DNA of 64,000 bases, from the NCBI RefSeq assembly GCF_947623445.1, contig NC_135246.1, positions 13,871,856 through 13,935,855 on the forward strand, in the 5' to 3' direction. Under the pieces are notes generated by a model that saw nothing but the letters and a program-made list of their open reading frames with translations, was not told where the DNA came from and made no database searches. Each line of letters begins with the position of its first letter. Position 1 is the first letter of the stretch. Shown here piece after piece: positions 51,860 to 64,000 of this stretch. The stretch is from Clavelina lepadiformis (Eukaryota; Chordata; Ascidiacea; Aplousobranchia; Clavelinidae). Position numbers and translations under genes: made by a program.

Positions 51860-54800
51860 CTAAACCATTCCTGGTTTCGCGTACATAGGCAAATGATAGT
51901 AGTTGTAACTGAGGAAGCTAAGAAGTCTGGCTTCCACTGCTTTTCGCTGTCCTGTTGCTGCGTAGCGTTCGCGCAATGTTGCCCTCTGTTGGTTGTTAAC
52001 GTTGAAGTCCTCTTCCACGAGCTGGCGCACGTCAGCTTCCAGTGAAGACAAACTTGAGGCACCAGATGGGGGACATGAAAGCAAATCACGAACCTGACGA
52101 TGGATCAACAATATCAACATCGTTCCTTACACAGCTGATAACTCAATTTTTAAATTGGGTAGTACAATGTTCTTTTGTGTGTACGCCTACAACAGATACA
52201 TTGTATCATATATCAATATGAGTAAGGTCACCTCCTGTCTGAAGTCTTGGAAACGATCATGGAAAAGCGCCAGCGCCCACGGCTCCCGGAAGAAAGCGTA
52301 GAGATCACTGATGAGTCCTTCATTGACTCTAGATAGAAGGTTGTTGAGGTAACGCTCATGGACCCCAAACAAACGCACGATATTGGTCATGGGCAGCTGC
52401 ACTGCATCTTGGCGTACAAGACACGTGACCGTCTCAACGCGTCGGTATTGGCTGATGTGAAGGCGAAAGTAATTCCCGCGCTCCGACGAACCAGTTACGA
52501 TCTCATCCCCGTGTTCCGGGCTCTCCAACTGCGCGGTATATGCCGGTCGTTCGCCTGGTTTCCGAACGTGTAAATACTTGTAGCCCCCTGGCAGCTGACC
52601 GTAAGTTACCTAACGCAAAATACATGAGATTTGCCAGGTTGGTATCTTTCTATTCCAGCAATTAGGTTTGTTTTCAGAATCATGAAATGCAAACGGGGAG
52701 TTAAAGATAAGTATCTTAACTCGCCTACCTTTGCGTCAGTGTACACCGGCACTAATTTGTCGTGTGGGTTCTCTGTGAGCATCGTGCCAGGAGTGCCTGG
52801 TTTCACGGTCGTCGCTGGTGTCGGAGGTGGGGGTTCATTTTGCTCGTTAGTGCCATCCAGTGTTGGATCAAACAGAGGCAACACAGTCATTGCGAGTCGA
52901 AAGCCAATTTCTCTTGAACTGCGTAGAAAATTTGGTTAAAACGATGGTGAAGGTCACGAAATTATAGCGCCAGTTTTTTGAAGCACTTAGGCCTTTGGAA
53001 AATAGTCACGCATTATCTATGTATGCATGTAGAATTACAGATTACGGGCTTACTCAGTGTTTTCTACAACTACACGGTGCGCAGAGTTGGTAAGTGCTGC
53101 TGCATGTTTACGGAATATATTGCGTTAAGCTCTCAGCTGAACTAAAATAATACAAACTTGAAGTTTTCATGCTTTGAACCGTATCCATCTGCATGGTAAC
53201 GTCGTGCGTATTTGGTCATAGATCCAGCGGCACGGATGGCCGGGTCATTGGTCTTAAAGTTAGAGTCTATCGCTAGACGGCCGTCAAAGACCAGGCATGC
53301 GTCGTTACACGCGAGGAAGGTGCGATGGTCGATTCGACGAGGATGAAGGGAAACCAAACCAAGACATGAAAGGGAAAGAAGGGGTTTGGTTGGAGTGGTG
53401 AACGCCACAGCGGTTATCTTGGTACCTGAAAACGGCACAGCTTGCAGGTAACTATTGTACTGGTCACTTTACTCTCCATTTACCAGTCTCTCACACTGAC
53501 AACTGTCTTAGTGTCTCATGAGTTGGTAATGTAGAGCAGGGCACACGCAAGCCATCCGGTACGTTTTCCGAGTTAGTGATCACCTGTGTTAGTTGGTTCT
53601 ACATCCCAGCGAGCAAGAACGTGGTCGTCCAAAACTCGAACTCCTGCGGCTGTGAGTCCTGCAGCTACTGCGTCACTAATAATTGGTTCGTTGAAGGGGT
53701 CGCCGTTGCAGCCATCATCGCAGAGCGCTCCATTGGAATTGTGCGTTGGCGGCCGCGCCAACACTATTCTCGAGCCTTGCACACCGCTTGATAGCAAGTC
53801 TTGCACTGTCACGTAAGCGTCGAAAGTACGGCCATAAACAACGACCGCAGAGGCCTGCGAAATTCATCTCATAAGGAAAGTGTTGGCCGTACTATACACT
53901 CAGTTCCTCTTTCAAATAGCTTTTAAATAATCTCTCACCGTATCCTGGTTATTCTCTTTGTCCATTTTTGCAGACATTTTCGTACCCCACTGACGTAGCC
54001 TGACAAGGTTCCAATCGTCATTAAGCGCCATAACGTTCTCTGGAGCTGGAAGGTTTATATCTAGTGGTCGGTTGACTGCACTCTTTGAAAGATCATGATT
54101 AGTCGCAGAGTTTTCCACATCTGCGCCTGTTGGAGCTGGAATCTAAGGAAGGAGATGCATAGCAGCATATCAAGATTACAACAAAGTGGAGGCACTTGAT
54201 ACCCGAGATGTATCTTACCTGATATTGTTGTCCAGTGCAGAGGATAAGATGGTCATAAGATACTCTGGCACCATCCGACATGACCACTTGCTTCTTGGAA
54301 CGATCGATTGCTGTCATTATTCCTATAATGGAAGAATGCAGAATGAATAGCACAAATTGTCCACTTGTTGTTGCCTTAAATTCAACTTCAACCTTTTATA
54401 GCAAACATAGCACAAAATCACTGTGGCACAAGCGCAGCAAAGATAAGACCTACAAACCTTGCACGACATTGACCCATGAGCGTAGAGAGAGGTATGCAAG
54501 GTCATCAGAAGTGTAAGATAATGCACTGGAATGTAGGGAGTCGGGCAACCCTCGTTTAGAGATGAGTGTGAGATTGTTAAAACGTAAATGAGGACAGAAA
54601 CAAATACTTTCTAAAAACGCAATGCCCACATCTGAAGCTCCAATCACCACAACTCTAGCATTGATGGTGACCTGTGTATCAGGAAGCATTTGTAATCTAA
54701 CAATTGTATTTCTGAAGTGTATAGTACTGTGGGTGTGCATGCCTTAGGTTCTAAAGTTAACTTGCGATTGATGTGGTTCAAAGCATATAGAGGGAACTTT

Positions 54801-57800
54801 GCAGTGACTCGCTTTGACGGTGCATTGATTCCCAGCTCTTCCAGAGGATAATCAATCTGACGTCTGGCACGCACGGGCACCATGAAGTTAAGACCTACGA
54901 ATATGAATAAAAAGTTAAAAGCTTCTTAAAATCTCATATTTTTTGCAACTACCACAGCATATTTCACCAATTTGAATGAAAGTTTCATGTACGACCCTAT
55001 CAGTGACTGATCGTATGTACGATCTTTTGGCTAATCTTATAATTTACACATTCAGTTTACCTGTGGCAAGAGAATGTTTGTTCACACAATCTTGTTCTGT
55101 ATAATTTGGGTAGAGAGGATAGTAAAGACAAGATTTGTGTCCTTGTCTTAAAACCTCTTTCAAGAAATGCTTAGAGTAATGCTGTAAAAGACACAAAATA
55201 TCATAAAAACTTTGAAAACTATTATGTATTAATACTTAAATCTGCTCAAAGTCATTGTACTACCTGAAAGATGGGATTAAGAACGAAGTGATGAAGATGT
55301 CCATGTTCATCCCTACGATGGTGATTGAAGTATATGAAGTCTTCAATGTTGTAATGAGATCGAATGTGTTCTATGTATTCTTCTCTTCGAATAATGCAGA
55401 TTCCTACAATCTGCAAAATAACACTTAGCAGTGTTCAATGATATACATTCCTTGTCAAATTTAGACCATACACTCTTTTGCAGATTTTTATATTCTATCT
55501 CTATAATGTCTAATGACTATTTCTACAAGTTTAAGAAGACTAGGCATATATTTTAGCAACTACAATACAAAGTTATTACCTGTCCAAGGCAGTCTGCAAC
55601 ATACGCTTGAATTTCTGTGCCATCTGCATCCCGACGAGCACTGTTATATCGTCGTAGATCCTCAAGCAAATGCTCATTCATGTCAATATTAGCTACAAGC
55701 TTTTCAACCTATTGCACATATTATGATGAATTCAAGTAGATTTGTTTAACAAAAAGCAACGTTTTTTCAATATGTTTGACAATTTTTCTTTAACGAGAAA
55801 GTTATGTGAGCACTAATACCAAAATAAAAAACGGGGAACTACCCATAGTGAAAATGTAAATTCTTAACTAATAGCCAACTAAGACTATTATAACATATGG
55901 TTAACTGGGTTAAGCATGATATATTCAGCATTATACTTGCTCATAATCCACAGTGCATGCAAGGCGGACTCTGAAGTGGGAATTTATGAGCCCATGGCGA
56001 TGAAAGACGTAGAGTTCATGTGGAACGTTTGCGATCGGTTTGGGTGTGACTCGAACAAACTGTTGGATCAAAGGAAATTCTGGCACCAGGTGCGGAACAG
56101 TAATAACAGCAATGTCCTTATTTGGAAAAAACCTAATGGAAAATAAAATGGTTATAAAATACCTTGATAGGTTGCAATGAAATACTAAACAGTGGAAGTC
56201 TTAACTATGACGGTTTATGTTAATATGTATAAATTTTGACTCAAATCAAACTATGTATCTTCATTCTCACTTGAATATTTCAGGAAGAAAATCTGAAGAT
56301 CTCATTTCAAATTGCTCACTAATGCAGAATAACTGAATTGAGAAGACATTTGACTCCCCAGCATATGTTGGCTACAAATTAAAAGAAAAGATTAAAAGAT
56401 TTATAAAAGAAGATATTAACGCAAAAAAACAAGAGATGCTAATGGATTGTATTCTTAGTCATGCTTGATTAGTTTGATACAAAAGCAATCAGTTCTTAGT
56501 AGTTTGATGTGTCACCATTGTTACATTAATAAACATATCAACCAACATTAAATCCCTGTCCTGTTTGACTAGTTTCAAAAATATTTACTTCAAATGGATG
56601 TTGTTTTTCTGTATCGCTGTCAAGTTTATCATTAAGGAAAACATCTTCTTCCTCTTCTGTTTCACTATTCCCCGTTTCTTCCAGAGTCTCCTCCAAGACA
56701 AGGGAAGCAGAACTTGTGCCCATGTGAGCTTCGCTAAGCTTTGGTTTGCAACTTGTCAGGACTGCTCCATTCAGAGATGCTTGGGAAGGTGCAGGAGTCA
56801 CTCCGTGATCGGATGGTGTTGGTGCCAATATTGATCCACGCTCTTCATGAGATGCTTAATCAGAATAGACATAAAAATTACTTGTTTTTTCCCGAAATGT
56901 TAGAAACACAATAAGGGGATTTATTTAGTGATTGAAATTAAAACTGTTTAAAATGTCCTCAGCAAAGAATAACATTAATTACTAAGAGAAATTAATTGAA
57001 ATAGTAATTGAGCAGAATTCGTTCTACTTTCCATAATGAGAAACTTGCATAGATCGCTTACCAGTGCCAGGTTTGTCAGCAACGTCAGACACAGAATGTA
57101 TTGAAACGTTACTGGGTTGATCTCGTATTTCAGAGACAGAAGTAGTGGATGGAACAGTTTGCACGGGAGCAGAATCAGAACTTGAAGGTTCTTCTGTTTC
57201 TGAAGTTTCTGGATATTCCTCCTTGAGTATGTCATTCTCATGTGGCTTGCACAGTCCATGAAATGGGTTCAATTCAAAGCAATCCTTGTGCACCAAAGTA
57301 CAATTATGTCTTCGACTGTATCACTTATGTTGAGAAACACTGTGCCTAAATTTTATTGCTGTAACTGTATCAGTGAATGTGTCATACCTGTAAGAATTTG
57401 ACATTGACATGGGAACAGATGCTCATAAAACCAACAGCTTTTCCACCAACTTCAGCCACTAAAGCATGGTTATCTTCATCTTGTGCTTCAATCATTTCAG
57501 CAAGGAAATAGTTTCCATATGTCTGTAAAAATATTTAATGTTATCTTTCGTAGATTGGTTAATGATCTTTTGACAATTTAATTTAAACAAATTGGTAAAT
57601 TTTTACTTCAGTGAGATTATTGTTTAATCGCTTAAACAAAGGAGTTAGGTCATCGTGGTCTTCAACAACAGCTTGCCGTATGTGCAGAAGTGGCACATGG
57701 TTGTGTCGTTGACAAACGTACAATGAATTATGGCCTAAAATTAAATATGAGTTAAAAATGCAAAACTTACATATGATGAAAATACAACTACCGCTATAAC

Positions 57801-60655
57801 TGAAACAAAAGTATACCTCATCTTTAGAGTTATGATACCTACAACAAGCATAGGAAATACCTTCTGCTTTCAATGGATGAAAAATTTCTCCAAGAGCTGG
57901 CTCTGGTTGAGTACCAAGTGGTAAAACAAGAAAAATAAATCTCAATTCAGGCACAGCATTAAATACTGTCCTTACAATTTCACTTGCACAACCGATTGTG
58001 TAGTCATCCTTGGCCACAAAGTAATGCAAAAATAGGCTGAAAGACACCAGATTTTGGAAATGACTTTTAATTTTACGGTTTAACAGTGACACACCAATTT
58101 ACAGTATATCCAATAGTAGTAATCTCTGGATTTTCATGGTTCACCTGTTCAGTGGAGTGGATTTATCGGCTAAATCATATTTTGCTTCTTTCATCCATGA
58201 TGGCCAATCCGCCGGATCACAAACTTCAATTTGAGGATGGTCCAAAAATCCAGCAAATCCAAGGACCTGTTGGGGTAATTACACTTTGTATAAACAAGTA
58301 ACAGACTTTCAGAAAACATACAACAAAGTGCAGTAGAATTTTTATGACCACTGAATTAATAAGGTGTTACATAATTTACATTTAACTCCGGTATGCTTAA
58401 TATGGTGTGTGGTATGCATAAATAGTGGTTTAATCAACAGATGCTCAAGATTTCTCATTCCGATAGCATCACAAACGCAGAGGTTTTATAGTACATGAAT
58501 CAAGACAGCTCAAAGCAACAATTAAACAACGTCAACTCAGATTTATCAGACATTACATTATGAAAGGAAAACTGGAAGACTTGTGACTTGGAAAAAGAGT
58601 TGAAGGAAAGAAGGCAGTAGATCAGGGGTTTCAAACCCGTGGCCCTCGGGCTACATTTGGCCCGCGGGAAGGTTCTGAGGGGCCCGCGTGGTATTTGTTG
58701 AAATGACATATTATCAACTGAATCGCCTACGTAATTTATGGCGAACTTACATTCCGAGAAATTGACATTTATTGTTTGTTTACTAATTTCTGACAGCCAA
58801 TTTCTGACATGGAAAACTCGCTTCACATTGCTCCATTGTCCATCTCACCGAATATTGCCAAACTTGTGAAAGATAAACAGTGCCAAACTTCACATTGAAA
58901 TGTCGACGTGTAGTAAAAACTTTGTTGAATTTACTATATCTTCGTTTGTTTGTTGTTCTTATAATTGTAAAAGAGGATAATACGTATTTCTCAGATTAGA
59001 ATTTCGGGGTGAGGGTTTTAATTAGAAATTAGCAGTAAACACTCAAGTGGCCCGCGCAATCATTCGTAAATCGCATGTGACGCTTTGGCCAAAAAGGTTG
59101 GACACCCCTGCAGTAGATGGTCAAATGAAGACCGTACTGGAGAGTTTGTATGATGTGCCAGATGTCTCCACAACATAAAGTTGGTTTCTACATCACATTA
59201 AAGTAAAATAAGAAACAGGATATAGTTTGGCACTCTTAAGGTTAACTTTTATATTTTTCGACACGAGCTTTCTCAAGCATAAGCTTGCTTCTTCAGGTGT
59301 ACTGTGAAAAAAACTGTGCGTACACAATGTGTAAACAGGTGTACTGTGAAAAAATTTTCACATTACACCTGAAGGAGCAAGCTTATGCTTGCAAACGCTA
59401 GTGTCGAAAAATATAAAGTTAACCTTAAGAGCGTCAAGCTTATCCTGTTTCTTATTTTACTTTAAAATTTGGTTGACCCGGTTCAGACAACATTAAATTT
59501 ATTAGCGCTCTGAAAGCATACTTTCCAGTAGGGAATGAAGATCTACTTCAACAATTTTTAACCCAAACTTAAGAGTAGAATTGTGTTTTGGAACGCCACT
59601 AAAGATCAAAAAACATGTTGCCACTCCATTCAATCATGGTTTTCCTCAAGCCCATAATAGATTAGGCATAGAAAATGATACCTAATAAGGATACTTAAAT
59701 ACCTAATACTGTTAAAAACCCCTCAAATGATCAAACCTCATTCTCCTCATTGCTAAGCGTTACAGAAAGATTTGACTTCTCAATCAAATGTACAATATTG
59801 ACTCTTCCAAACTGTGCATGTGTACGTTGTGCGATCAACTGAAGAATTGCTGGAGCATCCACAGATTCTGTTCTCCTTGCATTTATCACCTAGTATGAAA
59901 AAATCTTGATTACCAAAAGTAGTCCAGTAATTAATATGCTATGTAGAACTAAAATGAGTTTTTATGGTACAGTACAATGGACATCGTGTTTTCACAACCA
60001 CACATTCTACTATAGCTGCTAGTGAGCAAAAGTAACCAGCAACGCTTTCACAGACACATTCAGTTGCCAGTTGAGGCTTTTAAGCTGAGAATGCTTATAC
60101 CGTTCAAGATAAACTTCTAGGTCCAACCAAAGGCTTGTACTGGTATTGTAAGATAATGTGAGCTGAACATGTTATTATTTCACGTCATACTCATAGCCTG
60201 GCATGCATAGGCTAGTGCTCACTCATATTTAAAACATACCGTAATGATTTGAAAACATGGCTTAAGTTATGCAAGAGTGCAAAACTCATCAAAAAACATA
60301 GGCCTATACGGAGGGAACGTAGGCGATTTTATTGTACTGAACGTATAAAATTTCACAATACAGACATTAGGCCTAACTGTTTAATTAGCAAGGCATTTTA
60401 CATAACTTTGATGCATAACAAATACGCAGCTTTCTGTCTTATGTCTACAGGTGTCTGCACCAGGGGTGTTTCATCATAATCCTAACTTGCCATGAATTAG
60501 CAAATAGTAAAATAAAAAGCAAGATATCGGATAGCACTCTAGGTTTAACTTTTATTTTTAATTACTCTATGTAAAAATTGCCTCAAATTCTAAACAAGTT
60601 CCAATTGAAGAAAACTAACCTCCGTAGGCCCGTGAGAAGAAGCAACCGTCGTCAT
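51860..60655 (-). CDS. CFAP61: Cilia- and flagella-associated protein 61
   Basis: Axonemal protein of the calmodulin- and spoke-associated complex at the base of radial spoke 3. Exons in transcript order: 60620-60655, 59737-59889, 58145-58266, 57817-58036, 57607-57734, 57388-57522, 57062-57284, 56589-56854, 56271-56371, 55937-56132, 55580-55708, 55264-55410, 55061-55181, 54743-54894, 54458-54671, 54219-54322, 53939-54142, 53584-53854, 53158-53425, 52729-52918, 52232-52609, 51860-52093. About 1,330 residues, against 1,237 in human. Landmarks are [66 protein letters not shown] and [11 protein letters not shown] Rossmann-like [28 protein letters not shown] and the C-terminal [13 protein letters not shown] follow. 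The exon 4/5 junction is one base out of phase with the obvious GTATAC donor; donors 10 bases or more downstream would fix it. Introns are mostly under 300 bases except intron 2, which carries two transposon-derived elements. Confidence 0.93.
58623..59110. mobile_element. Non-autonomous hAT element in CFAP61 intron 2
   Basis: 488-bp element. The left end CAGGGGTTTCAAACC and the complement of the right end, CAGGGGTGTCCAACC, match at 13 of 15 bases. It is flanked by the perfect 8-bp duplication CAGTAGAT at 58615-58622 and 59111-59118. The GC-rich subterminal parts with CCCGCG contrast with the AT-rich intron. No coding remnant was seen. Confidence 0.85.
59198..59465. mobile_element. Foldback element in CFAP61 intron 2
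   Basis: 268-bp inverted repeat with arms of about 110 bases each; outer ends TTAAAGTAAAATAAG and its exact complement. The centre contains a direct duplication of AGGTGTACTGTGAAAAAA. The TTAA at both ends could be a target duplication or part of the arms. It lies 80 bases right of the hAT duplication. Confidence 0.75.
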
Positions 60656-62724
60656 CCCTTGCGAATTAATCGGAAGTATTAACCATGAAAACAATTTAGA
60701 AAATAATAACGCATTAACTTATAATAACATTTAAGTTGCAATGAAATCAGCACTTGGCATATAGCCTTCACAGTCATTCTATGTTCCAAAGATGTGGTTT
60801 CTGGTATCCCATGACAACAAACAGTTCGACATTGAAATCAAATTTATTTCACTGATTTTTCAGTGGCAAGTTCGCTTGTCGACATCTTGGTATTTGAAAC
60901 ATTTTTTATTTGTATTGATAAGACAATCTGTAGCATTATATTTATCTAATCATTCTCTGGTTGAAATTATTTGAAGTAGGTTAACTTCTAATATAAGCTC
61001 ATCCACGGTTTCACAAACTGTCTATGGTGAAATGGATTAGTTAGGCTACTAAGTGTGCCCATAGATACTACATTCACGTGTTAATGTAGCATTTATGGTG
61101 TGTTGCAAAATTTTTAACTAGAGCAAGGCCGTCAATCAGGAATCTTACGCCAACAATAAATTTATCTATGACTTATTTTTATGGTTATTCATTATCTTGT
61201 TTCCGACTGGCGTTGATGTGGCTGTCAATCTCTGATCTGCGTTTGTGAAGTAAAATGTATAGATTAATCAATGGCAAAACCGGCTATTTTTAGGCTAGTT
61301 AAAAGGGTTGCTTTGCCAGTCAGAGATGAAAAAATTCGAGTCAATGACTCGACTCGAGTAAGGTTTTTCGGAAAGACTTAACTTGGTTTGTGTTTTGGTG
61401 CCTAAATGATTCGGCTTTACTTGTGTCAACGTGGAAAATTCGGTTAACTTGACTCGAGTCACAAAACAAATTATTTCAAGTCGTTATGGAATCGGTTTTT
61501 ATATTTGTGAAAAAGTTTGTTCAAAAATCACCATAATGAATATGTTCAATATTTTCTACTGAATGTGCCAAAGATTCAGAAATGGATAATATCATATTTT
61601 ATGCTCATAATTACGTTGCGAGTGTTCAGAAAATTGTTTATTGTCGTCCTAAAACGAAAAATAAACCATAAATAGTGATTTGTTTTTGACTTAGCAGTGT
61701 GAAGATTTGGACTTGACTTGATAAACTTTACTGGCTAAACTTAACTTGACATGAGAATGCAAATAAAATTAAAATTAAGAAAATTAAGTTGACTTGATTT
61801 GGAGTTAAGCTAAGATTATAGAGACTTACTTGAATTGTGCCACGACCATTAAGACTTGTTTCTGTCACTGAATTACAAATAGGCTACATGACTGTTATTA
61901 TTGTCAAAGAGAGAATGCATTATTTTGTTAGCTGTTTCGTGTACCCAGTTTCTTTGCCTCTTGAAGCAGTTATTATTCTACGCCTTTGCCGTCTCCAAAT
62001 ACAAAACCAATTTCCTGAAACGTTTTTAAAAAATTTTGATCTATAAAAATGTAATGAGCATTAATAAAAACGAACAAGTAAGCTACACTAATTAGGCTAT
62101 ACCACAAACTACAACGGTATATTGAACCCCTATTTGCGTTTTTGGGTCTGCAGTCTACACTATACTCGGGTGGGCAAAACCTTTGACAAAAGCAAACGCT
62201 TTGGCTTTGCATGCTGGGTTTTGGCCACCCACCTGAGCTTTTAAGCCAACATATTTAATTGCTACTTTGTATTGACATTTTTCCCAACGCTGGTTTTCAA
62301 ACCTGCAAAAAGTTATAATCAGAGAATTTAACTTTCGCAAAACAACTTTTTGATGGGTGTGTTCGTTTTAAGTTGAAGAATTAAATACGTAATGTTTTAG
62401 TTTTAAACGGTAGGCTATATCGGTATGTAGCAAATAATATGTTGTATTAACAGTAGAATGTTGAAGGTTTTTATTTACGCTGCATTTCTGCCTTTTGTGG
62501 AAAGCTGGGGAATCATTTCTAAATCTTCTTTGTTCATCAATTTGAACTATTGTTAATTTGATCGATTTTTTTATCCCCGGACTAAAAATTGTCTATAATA
62601 GAGATCTAATCATAGCAAAGACTTTTTACCATTTGAGCGGTGCCAAATTTCTATGGTAGCAAAAGTCGCATATGGGCATATACTGTATGCACAGGCTCCG
62701 CTCTGAAGATGTCTTCTTGTAAAT
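60656..62724. other. Intergenic 5' flank of CFAP61, repeat-like
   Basis: No gene supported. 61333-61815 is rich in short repeated motifs (GACTCGAGTC, CTTGACTTGA) and looks like a decayed repetitive element. An imperfect inverted repeat with a GGTGGGC/GCCACCC core lies at about 62164-62236. Confidence 0.45.
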
Positions 62725-63303
62725 CAGCCCATTCGTAAAGGATTAGCCCATAGGAAAGGGAAAAAGGAATGCACGGATTTAGCCATTCGTATGGGCTGAA
62801 AGGAATAATTCCATCTTTTAAAGTAATTGTTGTAAGGCTAATCGTGTTGGAATGAGTAATCCATTTTGTCGCATACGGCTATTCTAATGCCTACAAGCCT
62901 TATATAGATAGCCTGTAAGAAGTCTATGACGCAGTATCCGTTAATACTTTGTGCAAGGCCATTCCAACGGTTGTAACTGCAGTACCAATGCCATTTGCAC
63001 AGATAAACCTATGCTATATGCTAAACTAACCAGTAATCACACTGTACTATGCTGTAGTTCGTATCAACACAACAGCCTATAGATCTCAATAATGTACAGC
63101 AGTTATAGCCTTCACCGTACAATGACCAGCCATAGCTGTTGAAAATGGATTACTCCTTTCACATAAAATAGATTACTCATTCGAACACGATTAGCCTTTC
63201 AACAATTACTTTAAAAGATGGAATTATTCCTTTCAGTCCATACGAATGGCTAATCCGTGCATTCCTTTTTTCCTTTCCTATGGGCTAATCCTTTACGAAT
63301 GGG
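62725..63303. mobile_element. Foldback/MITE-like element with long inverted arms
   Basis: 579-bp element with arms of about 140 bases, left about 62728-62870 and right about 63165-63303, in inverted orientation. The outer ends are CCCATTCGTAAAGGATTAGC and its near-exact complement. The flanks share TTGTAAAT at 62717-62724 and 63304-63311, an 8-bp direct repeat consistent with a target duplication. The left end has an extra CAG not mirrored on the right. The spacer of about 290 bases is non-coding. Confidence 0.8.
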
Positions 63304-64000
63304 TTGTAAATAGAAAAAAACAAAACATTAAACGAAATAGGCTTTAAGCGAGGAAAGTATGGTAGCATTCACTGTAGAAGTGAATAAGAATAGAGCAGTA
63401 GCTCCTAACCTGAGGTTTGCTATAAGGCCAAAATGCCGTTTCACATCGTATAACTTATTCTTAACAAATCAGATATTTCACTTTATTGGTAGTCTATTCT
63501 ATTATAGGTAAGGAGAACGGGTAGGTTATGCGAAAAGTTAATTTAGGCTATGCTGGCTTGTTGAAGTAAAATTTAGTTTACTTTTTTAGATTTAAAATTT
63601 AAATTAAGGTAAATTTAGTTTAATGGTTCTTCGTCCTTTTTGATCAAGTTTAGCACTAATTCACAGAAATTTGCACTCATGTATATATTTGCGCAGTTTC
63701 ATTTCATGTAACTTATAGTAACTTGCTAAACAAGTATGATTTCTGAAGTAGAGTTTTGTAAAGATCAAATATGGAGAGGTTAATGTTTAAATCAATACTC
63801 ATCATTTTTTGCACCGAATAGCCAGCAAAGATCTTGTTTAAGGGTGGTAGTCATTTTGAAGGAAACATCGATGAATTGGATATTGTCCAAGGGAGTCATA
63901 TTTTAATGTTTAACGGCATTTTGACATTTAATTGTGACGCTCACCAGGATCAAAAGTGTTGACCCAGTATATAATAACATAAAAAGCAGAATAAATGGTG
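63304..64000. other. Right-end sequence, no supported gene
   Basis: AT-rich sequence with no exon I can recognise on either strand. Confidence 0.4.

Noticed and set aside
55916..56146. Open frame on the plus strand
   Set aside because: It is the antisense shadow of a CFAP61 exon whose minus-strand reading matches the family ([14 protein letters not shown]).
61333..61815. Motif-rich stretch considered as a regulatory array
   Set aside because: The CTTGACTTGA and GACTCGAGTC motifs are irregularly spaced and look like a decayed repeat rather than ordered binding sites.
1..64000. CRISPR arrays, rRNA genes and bacterial-type operons
   Set aside because: None seen. The window is intron-bearing nuclear DNA throughout.

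Overview
The window is eukaryotic nuclear DNA, AT-rich, with compact multi-exon genes, short introns and GT-AG splice sites. The gene set (a class II cytokine receptor, an MS4A/CD20-like tetraspanner, NOX4, MANEA, SIRT5, ELAC1, CFAP61) and a P-element transposon together suggest a chordate, most likely an ascidian tunicate of the Ciona type. The species is inferred; nothing in the window proves it. Exon models were read by eye from splice sites, reading phase and family similarity. For the named genes all exon phases add up, except at one CFAP61 junction and at the 5' end of the first gene.

Layout: 531-5775 (+) a class II cytokine receptor-like gene, 5'-incomplete, with an hAT-type transposon remnant in one intron. 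6918-8211 (+) an unrecognised two-exon gene. 9719-11712 (+) an MS4A-like four-transmembrane protein, convergent with an annexin at 12019-15243 (-). 17098-20618 (+) ELAC1, the short tRNase Z, convergent with MANEA at 20982-24473 (-).

25248-31001 is a transposon cluster. It holds a 136-bp MITE with TA target duplications, a structurally complete 5.04-kb P element (25473-30516) with 32-bp perfect terminal inverted repeats and 8-bp target duplications, and a 468-bp hAT derivative directly beside it. The P transposase is otherwise open but has one in-frame stop inside its THAP DNA-binding domain.

32456-33373 (+) is SIRT5 in a single exon. 34545-46549 (-) is NOX4 in 14 exons, with an enlarged extracellular E-loop and an insert in the dehydrogenase domain. 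46550-51859 has no gene I can support. 51860-60655 (-) is CFAP61 in 22 exons, carrying an hAT element and a foldback element in intron 2. The right end is gene-free and holds a 579-bp foldback element.

The genes do not form a pathway. They are ordinary neighbours: immune or membrane receptors, tRNA processing, Golgi N-glycan trimming, mitochondrial deacylation, ROS production and ciliary structure. The most unusual part is the P-element/hAT insertion site at 25465-31001.
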